This document shows positions 1-12,300 of a DNA stretch of 64,000 nt, one piece after another. Source of the DNA: Actinernus sp. WN-2022 (Eukaryota; Cnidaria; Anthozoa; Actiniaria; Actinernidae); NCBI GenBank assembly GCA_030867875.1, contig JAOWCC010001634.1, positions 54,659,352 to 54,723,351 on the forward strand, read 5' to 3'. The number at the start of each line of letters is the position of its first letter. Position 1 is the stretch's first letter. The notes below the pieces were generated by a model. That model had not been told where the DNA came from and ran no database searches. It worked only from the letters and a program-made list of their open reading frames with translations. Position numbers and translations under genes: made by a program.

Positions 1-180
1 GCAAACCAGTACTTTATCTTTAACCCTCACAAAACACAGTGTGCGAGTCAGTAGGCGTTATGTGGCCGTGTTTGTATTCTTGTAGGACGTTTAATTTTAG
101 GGGGGATGTGTTTGTCAAATATGGACCGTTACTACTATCTTGCTTACATTTGATGACTTTTCTATGTTGTTGTTGTGTAG

Positions 181-365
181 TCTTTGTCGGCAGTATGACG
201 AAATTTCCGACAAAGTTCAGGAAATGCCAGACAATACGAAGGACCTGGTGTCTCTGACACAGTTTTTGGAGAATGCCAGTAACGTGCTGGTGGTGAATCT
301 ACAAAGCCAAGTGGATGACGCTGCTGAGAGGCTGCTCTTCCTTCTCGACTATGCAACCTTGCCAT
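181..365 (+). CDS. DNAH3: DNAH3 exon 1 of window (tail)
   Basis: Acceptor tgtgtag|T and donor CCAT|gtatgt. It encodes a tail segment containing [12 protein letters not shown], a block conserved in the DNAH3/7/12 group. It enters with one base completing a codon and leaves in phase 1. Bases 1-180 are intron from an exon to the left of the window. Confidence 0.9.
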
Positions 366-3300
366 GTATGTAGCAAAATCGTGCCTACATATCTACTAAT
401 TAACTCTTACTTAGTTTTATGGATACTACTGGAACCCGGTATTTTTGCAGTTCACTAGAAATATCTATCACTCTCGGTGTGACTTTGGTCATGTGTGACG
501 TGCTTTTTCCAACGACAGTTTCTGTGTTTCCATAGCATTACGTAAACATGAAAGAGTTGTGGGAACACGAGCCTCTTGGCGAGTGTTTACATAAACGTTA
601 TGTGAACACAGAAACTCAGAAAAAACGGGTAAAAACGGGTAACAGCTAACCAGAGAGCGTGTACTATCTATGTTATATAGGTTGTTGTAGGTTGATAAAG
701 GGGTGTGATCTTAGACACGAACTTAACCTACGATGAACACATTACTAAGACCGTTTCTTCATGCTTTTCTCGACTAGCACAAATAAACCGTGTTAAATAC
801 GCGTTTAATAAGAACACTTTAATCACTGTTATTAATACATTAGTATTTAGTAAGTTGCTTTACTGCTCGAATGTATGGGCAAATGCATCTAATAGAAACA
901 TACGTAAGCTACAATCATGTCAAAACTATGCCTGTCGTATTGTTAGCGGGGCCAAAAAGTATAACCATATTACACCTATACTAAAAGAGCTAAATTGGCT
1001 CTCAGTCAGTAGATAAGCTAGTGTATTTTAGAAGTGCCACTCTGGCATTCAAATGCATGACTGATTCCGCACCAGGTTATTTAATATCTAAATTCACGAA
1101 GCGCTTCAATATTAGTGGTCGTGAAACTCGAAACTCGCAATTATTACAAATCCCCTTATTCAAATCTGCGAGTGGTCAGATAAGTTTTTATTACAGAACA
1201 GTAAAAATATGGAACTCACTAGATAATGAACTGAAATTAAGTAAAGACGTTTTAAGTTTCAAGCGAAAGCTGAAGAGAAAATTATGTCAAACTCAAAATA
1301 GGTTAAATTAGTAGATGTAATTCGAATTATCATGTACACTGTAGTTGTATTGTATTTGTATTTTGTCTTTGAAAAGCCTTTTTAAGGAAAGATGAATAAA
1401 GTATGAAGTATGAAGTATGTGCACACACATAGTTTTTGCCTTTTTTGACAGATGAGGACATCAAGCTGAACAGTACCGTGTTTCATTGGCCAGAACACAT
1501 TCAAAAGATTTTTGAACTAAGCAAGAATAGGATTGGCCATCGTAAGGACCTTGCGATGGACGATCTGAAGAAAAGGCTAGTAGACGTTTTGTTACATTTG
1601 TGTTTACTATTGATTTCCTTCACTTTTTTCTCTCCTCGTTTAGCCCGGTTGTCTGTATGTATATTAATGTATTAATGTCTTTATGTCTTTGTATTTATGT
1701 CTTTATGTATTTATGTGTTTATGTATCGAGGTATCTTGTCTGTCTGTTTGTCTGTCTATAATAACGACGACGACGACACATCATCGCATTAAAGATGAAT
1801 TACGATGTGTTTAAAAAACTTTCCAATGGCTAAATATTACATTTGATTGTTGGAACTGGGTTACAATATAAGTTATTTTTAAAATATCATTTCTAAATAG
1901 ACTACAACTATATAATATACTATTAATACTATTAATAACTGTAAATACTAACGATAATAATAATATTATCAATATTAAACTACGATTAAAAATTACTGGA
2001 GAATCAAACCTACTTATTCTACGCAATAAAAAGAGTGCTCACTGTTGTGCAGCTCGAGGGAGATCCAATTAGGATGTTATATTGGACATAGACGTCATAG
2101 TTGGAAAGAAACTGCACTTAAACTTATTCGATCTACATAGACAGAGTGATAAATGGGTACTGTTGCGTTCATACTCTGGTCTGGGGTATAAGGTGGGAAA
2201 GTCGTGGGCCATTTTTCGAGATTTTCTTGAAGATCTTCTCGCACAGCTTGTCTCTTCTTTTGTGTATAAGAGGACATTTCAATTTTGTCATTGCATCACC
2301 GTAAGACATTTCGGGGAAGATTGTTTTCAGTGCTCTTTCTTTGGACTTTCTCTACACTGTCTGATACGTATTGCGGAAGGTTATTGTCAAACAGGGCAAC
2401 AGTATTCAAGGGCAGAACGGAACAAGGAGTAGTAAATAATGATGAGGTCTCTAGAGGGCACACTCCCACGTCGCAAGACGCATAAAATATACAAGCATGT
2501 AGACGTTTTCTTCACAATGATATTAATGTGTTCGGACCACTTTAAATCCTTCTGGATTGTCAATCTAAGGACCAACTTCCAGGGGTTGGTTTTCAATCTG
2601 TATGGGAGAAATTGTGGGTTTTTGATAGAAGGAGCGACAAGCATTTCTTTATATTTCTTCGAATTCAACTTCATCCAGTTATTAGATGCCCATTTGCAGA
2701 TGTCGTCAATGTCCAGTTGGAGGGCAGAGTTAGCGTGCCTTGTAAGAGTCTCTGATACTGAAACATCGTCTACATATTTGCAAATATTAGTACGGGAGGT
2801 AGAAGTAAGTGCTAAAACAGAATAGGTCCAAGTTGGGTATTTGAAGGACTCCGGCAGTAGCAGAGAACCATTCTGAAGTGGCATTTCCAAGCTTGACGCA
2901 TTGCCTGCGATCAGTGAGAAAGTTAATGATCCAAGGAATTAGAGAACGTCTAGCGCCAAGATATATAAGCTTATGAATGAGGACGTTATAACCGATACGG
3001 TGAAAAGCTAAAAGAAGTCAAGAAAGCAAAGGTGAAGGCAATGACCCTAGGGGTCGATGTTAGATAGCCAGTTATGAATCATATTATACCTATGGTAGTG
3101 ATCAACTCGAAAGCCTAGCGGCTACTTTGACCACTACGCACATCTAACCTAGCTCATTAAATTTAATAGCTTATATTATTATTCCTTTTTCCTACATATT
3201 TGTAAATTCTATTTTAAAAAAAGGAAAAATAGTGCAAAATAAATGAATCTGAATCTAATCTATCAAGTAGTCGAAGTTCCTTTAAGCAGCTAAATTGTCG

Positions 3301-6300
3301 GAGGCAAATTTTCTCCCCATTGTCATAGATCAACCACTTAACAACACAATCTTCGAATACTTTGGAAAGGCATTGAGTTAAAGGGCTGTGTCACGGTAAG
3401 ACTTTACATTCGTTTTTCCGGGCCGGAAAGAGCTATTTCCACCGATTTTGATATGAACTAACGAACCTCTCGGCCATGTGGGATGCTTAAAATGAAGGCA
3501 AATATGCAAAAATAACTGCAGGTCAATATTTCATATCAGTTGTCTGTAATCTAATTATTTTATTGATAACTTGGAAAACTGTGCACAACCTCATTAACTG
3601 GCCCTAATTTTGTTACATTCATTAATAATTAATGAGGTTGCTAACCAATTGAAATGCAGCATTTTAGTCACATGGGTATCTCTGTAAACCCCCAACTTAG
3701 ACAGACACTAACATTTGTTTGATACCTGAGAACTGATCGATAAAACATATCCGGTACTGATTAATAAAACTTCAACATCTGCATGCATCACTAACACTGA
3801 ACTTGTATTGCTGATACAGACACTGACGTTTTAATACTAAGTTATGTATCCAACAAACCATATGCTATCCCGGTTGGGTGAAATGTCAAGGTAAAACCCC
3901 TGTACTGTCTCACAAGTACGGGACCTTTTTTTTTTGTTGTACACTGTGCATGTTCGTAGTTTACACCATTCGTGTTCGTGTTGTATCGGCCTATACAAAT
4001 CTCTTGCCTCTAGCTAACCCTAACCCTAACCTAACGCTAACCTATACAAGTGATCTCTTGCCTCTAGCTCGACCCTAACCTAACCCTAACCTATACAAGT
4101 GATCTCTTGCCTCTAGCTAACCCTAACCTAACCTAACCTATACAAGTGATCTCTTGCCTCTAGCTCGAGATTGCATAGGCTGATACAACACTCCCGCTCA
4201 TGTTGCAAACACTCCTTAAACAACTAACTTAGTTATTAGTAAAACGGTTAACATGAATAATTCGTGACATCTAGGACTAAATCGTTCGATTTGTTTATGA
4301 CAGAACTAAAGTGAAACCGGTATAATTTTGTGTTGACACTGTGATGACCTGATCTTGATTACACTCAATACTGTTCTTGACATCTAGAAGAAATTCTTCA
4401 ATGGGGTCAGACAAAAGGATTGAATAATAACTCTGTTGAATAAGAAAAAAATATTTTAATTTCATTCCTCCACAGCAATATAAAACACGGTTATTCGCAG
4501 ACGTAACAGCAAAAGACAGACACATTTTTTTGTGATTAAACCCAAATGGGTTCTCTCTCTATGAATATTATCGTTATTTTAACTTTAGACATGCCTTGCC
4601 GAGAATAATGTTTCGAAAAAGGATCCGACTGATATTCTCAGTGTAGAGAATCCCTGATAAACAGTTGCATCAAGAGCACATGAGAACTTGCCTGGATGTT
4701 CAAACAATAATTCATGAAATATACCTATTTTTCTAAGGTATGAAAATGAGTGCTACTGCGGTTCCGAAGTGACTGAATAATAATTTTGCTAAGGCATGAA
4801 CTGAGTACTGAAAACTGTGGTATAATTACTTCCATGAAATGTCAACGCCATCGATTGAGAAAGTATCCCGCAATACATATACACAACATTGTGACGCTAT
4901 AAACTGTAACTGTGAGTAGTGAGAAAAGCGCCCAAGATTCGCAAAAATCTAGATTTGCTCGAGAAGTGAACGATGCTGGTTCAGTATACTTTCGATAAGT
5001 TTTCAGTGAATATCTGTGTTTGTTCCTTGTTTGTTTTTCATGTATTTATAGGTATGTTGGCCGCTCGGCACTGACTGTGAACTGAACACGTTGGTTTCGA
5101 GGAACTTTTGCTTTATTTTTAACAAGCTAGTTCGCTTGTGTCCTTAAAATCTGCACTCTACAAAATAGTTACATACAGTTCAAAAATAAAAAAATAAATA
5201 GAATAGTAAACGATTTCTACGAATACAGTCCATCGCTGGCTTCTGGTCGTCGTGGGCAGAGATCACGTGACATCAAACTCAACTCGCGTCCTGATTGGCG
5301 CTGGCAAATCTATCATACAGCATATATGTCACTCTTTCATTACATTACACTTTTGCAGTCGCTGTGAAATTTTTCCTGCATTTCTACGTTCTACCGCCTC
5401 GTCAGTCGAGCATCTTCGCTTGCCTGACTCATTGGCAATTATTGATTTATAGATGGTTTGCACTGACAATCCCGATCCCAGAGATTCAAATGACAAAGGG
5501 CATGGCGGCCATGTTGGTGTACAGAACAAAAGAAGCTAACGAAGAATCTATTGTTAACTGTACACCAACATGGCGGCTATGATGTAAAGTGCAAAGGGTC
5601 TATTGATTTATTTATTGATTTATCTATTTATTTATTTATTTCTTATTTATTTACTGTACCTGTAGGGTCAAAGCATTCGAAGATAAGTTGCATGCATTCA
5701 ATAAAGAAGTGGAAGCCTTCAGAAAGAAGGAGGTAACTGATATTATTTTGTGCGAGAAGAATTGTTTATGATCTTTTCCAAAATATTTGGTTTACTTTTT
5801 CCATCACAAAGAACGTACTGTTGTTAAGTTGCTTGTGGTATTGCTGTTTGCGTGTGGTATTAATGCTTACTTGTGGTATTGATGATTGCTAGTGGTATTG
5901 ATGATTGCTTGTAGTATTGATGCTTGTGGTATTGATGCTTGTGGTATTGATGCTTGTGGTATTGATGCTTGCTTGTGGTATTGCTGCTTGCTTGTGGTAT
6001 TGATGCTTGCTTGTGGTATTGATGCTTGCTTGTGGTATTGATGCTTGCTTGTGGTATTGATGATTGCTTGTGGTATTGATGCTTGCTTGTGGTATTGATG
6101 CTTGCTTGTGGTATCGATGCTTGCTTGTGGTATTGATGATTGATTGTGGTATTGATGTTTGTTTATGGTATTGGTGCTTGCTTGTGGTATTGATGCTTGC
6201 TTGTGGTATTGATGCTCGCTTGTGGTATTGATGATTGATTGTGGTATTGATGATTGCTTGTGGTATTGATGTTTGCTTGTGGTATTGATGCTTGCTTGTG

Positions 6301-9300
6301 GTATTGATGCTTGCCTGTGGTGTTAATGCTTACTATTTAAAAAATATCTTTTTACAGATTATGGCTGTAGAAGAAATGAGAAAAAACGTTGAAAAGCTAG
6401 ACGAACTTGGTGGTGCACTCGACAGTGCCAGGGATGAGCTCATGGTAAGTATGTGCTGTCTAGTATGGTATCTAATATCAGTTTCATAAGGATGCATTCT
6501 CTGAGGCTAGAGCCAGTTACAATACTAAAGGTTGTTGAACAAGTCTGTTACCTTGTTTAACCCGAAGGAACTGAACACAGAAGAAGAACTTCTTGAGTGG
6601 GAGCCGACCCAGTTTCCCATCCTGCAGTCGATGATTGCATACAAAGAGCCGTACGAGAAGCTGTGGAGAACGGCTCTTACCTTCCACAACAAACATGAAG
6701 CATGGCTTAATGGTAAACTAACTTGTGCTGTTTAATATACCTTATTTGTGACAATGAAACGTTCCCACAGGTTCTGTACTTGGGCCACTCCTGTTTCTGA
6801 GTTACATCAATAATATCCACAAATCATCAACAGAATTTGATTTCTGTCTCTACTGATGATACTAACAGCCTTTATGCCAATAAGAACCTTCGTAAACTTG
6901 AATCAACTGTTAAGAGCGAATGCCTGTAAATATCGAGCAACTGGTGGCCAAACTCGAAAAAAACAAAATTCGCTCATATTAGGTCTACAGATAGGTATTA
7001 CCAAGTGAATAAACGTGCTGGGGTTTGTTTTTCAGAAAACCGCCCGAATTTTGAGAAAATCGAGAAAATCGATTTTGGCTGTCGGCAGCCTCAAAACAGC
7101 CAAATTCCAAGGTGAATTTAGCAGGTCTCAAAACTTCTCTTGTATGCAAAAGTGAAGCAACCTTCCAAAAATCTGTCCCGATATATCGATTTAGGAAGGG
7201 TTTGGCATCTCATTTGGGTTGAAATTTTGATCTTGGCAATAATTCGAGAGGCGAGCAATCACAATTTAGGACTCGTATTTTTTCAACCGGCAGAAATATT
7301 GATTCCACATCAAAATCGCGATGGAAATTTTATCCATGTGCCTCACCTTCGATTTTTCTAAAAAGCTGGCCATGAAGTGTTTACACATTGAGCTAACACA
7401 TATGTAAAATCTGGAATGGGTAATTTACTTTGCGCTTCATACGAAACCCTCGAATTTGGAGAAATTTTGAATAAAATTCGAGACAATTGCATAATTAACT
7501 CTTTGTTATTGTCCGACTCTTTGCAGAGTCCGTTACAAAGCTAACTTAGGACGTGAATATCGAGCTTAAATTGAAACCTGAGAATTGGAAAACAACTTAC
7601 CTCAAGGGTATGGCATTTGCAAACTTCTACTTCATTTTTTCTTGATTTTAAAGACGGGTATAATAAAGTTGCTGCGCAAGTGATTGACAATTGACAACAC
7701 AGAAGGTCAATTAACAGTTCATCCCGAAACTTCACGTATTCTAACTGACAGTGCATATTCTTTGACCGATTTTGACCATTACAATGTCCTGTTGGCCTTT
7801 TGAAGGTTATTCAAAAACTTTTGCCTCTAACAGAAACAGTAATTTTAAAGATAAACTGAACAGTAGCAGTCGACACTGCATAGGCACGATGGTCGGCTCA
7901 GTGTTGTGTGACTGAGCAAAATCTCGGCTGTAGGGGTGCCCCCGGGTGACCGAGCTATTTTTGTAAATATACCCTTTCTTTTTTCCCCCTTTTTTTAAGG
8001 TCATGAAAAGCACTTTCTAAATGATGTTTTGTCTATGCTTCCAATATATAGTTAAACGCTAAAGCAACATATTTACCGTGTTTTAAGCCCCGGTCAAACG
8101 TCACCTTTTTATTCTACCAGGAGCTAAAACTGAGCGATTTAAAAAAGGTGCTTCCGTGTTAGTTTTATCATCATTTTTATATTGAATGTAAACTTTTCGA
8201 ACGGAGACTATTATTATTCCTTAGTGCATGCTAAAGTGGAACGTATTTCATTTCCAAACCATTAGAGGCCATCAAATGTTAACAGGCTTAGTTTTTAGGT
8301 ACGCGTATGGTACTGGGATGTTGCCCGCGCGCCGCCCTTCAAAAGCGCACGCGTGTGACGTTATGCCGCGGTGTGTGTGTAGTGATGGCGTTTGCAAGTC
8401 TTGCTACGGCCCCGATTTTAGAAATTAAAACAGACTTTGAAATATTGGGCAGAAATTGTAGTATATGTTAATCTACATGGAGATGGGGACATGCAAAGCA
8501 TGTTACCATATAGAGGGAGGGGCGTACATGTATTTTTGTCCAAGCAAAGTACAAAATCCGCTCCTAATAAAACATGAACAGTGCCTTATGACTCTTCTTC
8601 ACAGCTAAATAATTTCTATCATTCATTATTTCGTTAATAAAAATAACGTTGCTAACATAACCAACTTTTTGTGCACTCTCATGCAATATTTCTATCTGGC
8701 CAATATACCTAGTGTACGAAGCTACACCCCACACTGTTAAGTCTGCCATACCGTGTATAAATAGTGACATTAATTGTCGCAGTGTATGGAATACATACTA
8801 TAGATCATTAATAAAATATCCATATATATTAATGAATATATGAATGTACGGCGGAGAGAGAGAAATCCCGATTACCCCCGGGGGGGGGGGGGGACTCCCT
8901 TATGTGAGGGGTACATGGATGCTCGTCGTACCTTTTAGGGGTCAAAATCAGGAGTTTGGTACCACTTAGGGTATCCACCATCAAACACAGACATTTCTAT
9001 GTAAAGCGGTACCTTTTAGGGGTCGGGTGTCAATTGAACAAAAAAGCTGTTATCAATTTACATTTTTATTATGTTTTAGAGCTAACCGGGAGGGGGTTAT
9101 ATGGAATCCCAAAAGGACATCAAGTGCTTTTAATTTCTTATAAAGAACATTTCTTCGTCATTTGAAAGCACAGGAGGCCCATACTGAGGTGTTTACCATT
9201 TGTAAGAACAAACCAGTTGGGGCGAGTGTTGTGTTATTGAAACTAGCAGTCAAACAGGACCGTTCGAAGAGGTGATGTTTACAAATGTTATCATAAAATC

Positions 9301-12300
9301 CCGCAGAAACCCTTTGCTTGTCCTCAAGAGTTGGTCCAAGATGTTGTCGTTAATAATACCCATGGTTATCCAAGGGTCCACGGGAGCAGGGGTATTTGAA
9401 TGTTTTTAACAGGAAACTCAGCGTTTTCGGCCAGGGAAATAACTGCCATTTAACAAGGGAAAATGTTAAATGCCCCGCTATATATGTCGCGGGGGTCGGG
9501 GAAGGGGAAGGGGGAGGGACGTGGTTTTAATTGACTGCTGCATAACCGAGGATTCCTGTTTAAATATCAAATGGGATGATCATTTCATTTCCGGGAAAAC
9601 AGAGTCCAAGGACCGACCGGGATTTATTGTACCATTTAAACGTTTCTCCCGATCTATTAATGAATATTATAATTATAAGTTACTGCGTTTTTCGATTCGT
9701 ATCGTTATTGTAATAATAAAAGCATCCAATCAAAGGCGTTAAAAAGGGTATGTGATATACGGACAGTCAGGAGCCCATTACTCGGAGAGCCCATTTCCCA
9801 TACTATATCTTTGAGTTGGTGTACATGTAGTTTATTTTACACATTGGGCTATTTATAGAACCAGATTTCATTGTTTTATAGGCAATGTACCTTCTTTTGC
9901 TAGAGTGCGAACACTGAACGCATGAACGAACGGTACAGGCTATCATATCTCCGCCGTTATCATGTTATTCTTTCGAACAAAGAAAAGCATTTATTCTTGG
10001 GGGAAAAACGTTTATTACAACACAACGATACGAATCGAAAAACGCACTCGGCAGTAAATTTTAATAATACATCATTCACGCTATATCGCTATTAAATTGA
10101 TGCTATTAATAAATGGTGAGAGAGAGGGGGGGGCCTCCGCTAACTGAAAAATACCTCGTAGACTAATTTAAATTTACCGCTTATGCCAAGAATAATTGGA
10201 AGAGCAAAATAAAGAAACGTCACTTTAGACAAAACAGCATTTAGAAACAGTTTTTCATGACCTTAAAATACAAGAAAATTTAGAGGAGAGTCTATTAAAG
10301 AAACAGCATATGTTTACAAAAATAGCTCGGGCACGTAGAATATTGTCCCAGTCACGCAACACTGAGCGAGGCATGTCGACTGTTACTGTTCAGTTTATCT
10401 TTAACATTACTGTTTCTGTTAGAGGCAAAATGTTTTGAATAACCTTCCAAAGACCAAAATGATTTTGTACGTGCTGATGTTCAATTTGTTTTATCACAGT
10501 TAGAATACGTGAAGTTTCGGGATGAACTGTTAATTGACCTTCCGTGTTGTCAATCACTTGCCGAGCAACTTTATTATACCCGTCTTTAAAATCAAGAGAA
10601 ACTGAAGTAGAAGTTTGCAAATGCCATACCCTTGAGGTAAGTTGTTTTCCAATTCTCAGGTTTCAATTTAAGTTCGATATTCACGTCCTAAGTTAGATTT
10701 GTGCTCGAAATCTGTAAACAGGCGGACAATAACAAAGAGTTAATTATGCAATTGTCTCGAATTTTATTCAAAATTTCTCCAAATTCGAGGGTTTCGTATG
10801 AAGCGCAAAGTAAATTACCCATTCCAGATTTTACATATGTGTTAGCTCAATGTGTAAACTCTTCATAGCCAGCTTTTTAGAAAAATCGAAGGTGAGGCAC
10901 ATGGATAAAATTTCCATCGCGATTTTGATGTGGAATCAATATTTCTGCCGGTTGAAAAAATACGAGTCCTAAATTGTGATTGCTCGCCTCTCGAATCATT
11001 GCCAAGATCAAAATTTCAACCCAAATGAGATGTCAAACCCTTCCTAAATCGATATATCGGGACAGATTTTTAGAAGGTTGCTTCACTTTTGCATACGAGA
11101 GAAGTTTTGAGACCTGCTAATTTCCCCTTGGAATTTGGCTGTTTTGAGGCTGCCGACAGCCAAAATCGATTTTCTCGATTTTCTCAAAATTCGGGCGGTA
11201 TTTTGAAAAACAAACTCCAGCACGTTTATTTACTTGGTAATACCTATCTGTAGACCAAATATGAGCGAATTTGTTTTTTCGAGTTTGGCCACGAAATTTC
11301 GATTTTGCTCGATATTTACAGCCATTCGCTCTTAATATAGAGCTATTAAAGTGTTTATGAAACCAACTTTTGCATCTTTATTTTATTGCAGAATAATAAA
11401 GTTCATTGCTTTCTGATTATCAAGAGTATATTTATTTTTCAGTTCCGCCTTCGGAAAGGTCTCTTTTTCGCCATTCAAATTGATAACTTTATGCTAAAAA
11501 CTGTCCCGTTTGCCGCGCGGCCAAATGAGCTGCGTGACGTCACTGTGAGGACTCGCTGTTTATATACTACAAACATGGCAGACTCGGCGAGAAAGTTTCA
11601 GAGAAAGCTAAAAATAAGCGAGGAGGTGGAAGATATTGTGTGACTGGTGGCCTTGGTTTTCTTCCCGTATTTAACTTTATCCTACGCCAAAATATAATGG
11701 ACTTTGAAGTTAAGAAAAGCAATAGTCAATGTCCACATTCTATACTCATTCACAGTTTGTACAAGTACAACACAACTACAAAAAGTACAAGAAATGACTC
11801 ACCAAGAACTCGACGATAACTTTAATACTCCTGTACTTTTATGCTGAAGTCAGAACAGCGAATGGCAAAGAATACAATATAGGGCTTCTCTGGTTTCTTG
11901 TAGAAATTCGTTTAAGAGGATCCTGAATGTTCGTGAATGAAAAACGGACGATACTGAAAACTTGCAAAGAACTATAAAAGATGGTTCTCCTTGTTCTATA
12001 ACAAAATCATGTACTTTCGAGGTCTTGAAATGGTGCTAAATGCACTCGTGTTCTGCGCGTGCATCCGCAGTTTTTCACGGACCTCAAGCGTGTAAGATTA
12101 TTTTTATAGAACAAGGAGACCCATCTTTTATTTGTTAAGGATTGTGTTGCGTTCTACTATATTTCATTTTTTTTATTGAATTGTATTGTGCTTTATTGTA
12201 TTGTATTGTATTGTATTTTTTTGTAGAAATGCGCGTCTTCCTAGATGATCATATGAAGGGATTGTCACTTGCGAGTCCTCACAGTGACGTCATTGTAATG

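Larger units (their letters stand above)
6914..11331. mobile_element. 4.4-kb TTAA-flanked DNA element with ~1.1-kb inverted arms
   Basis: TTAA (6910-6913) precedes GAGCGAATG and CATTCGCTC precedes TTAA (11332-11335), giving a TTAA target duplication with matching termini. The left arm (6914 to about 8045) is an imperfect reverse complement of the right arm (about 10222 to 11331). The central 2.2 kb has no transposase-like frame. TTAA duplication is used by piggyBac and Kolobok. The termini do not start with CC, so Kolobok-type is slightly favoured. It is probably non-autonomous or a deleted autonomous copy. Confidence 0.8.

Noticed and set aside
705..1311. Extra dynein exons
   Set aside because: The residues match LINE reverse-transcriptase C-termini and the frame contains a stop.
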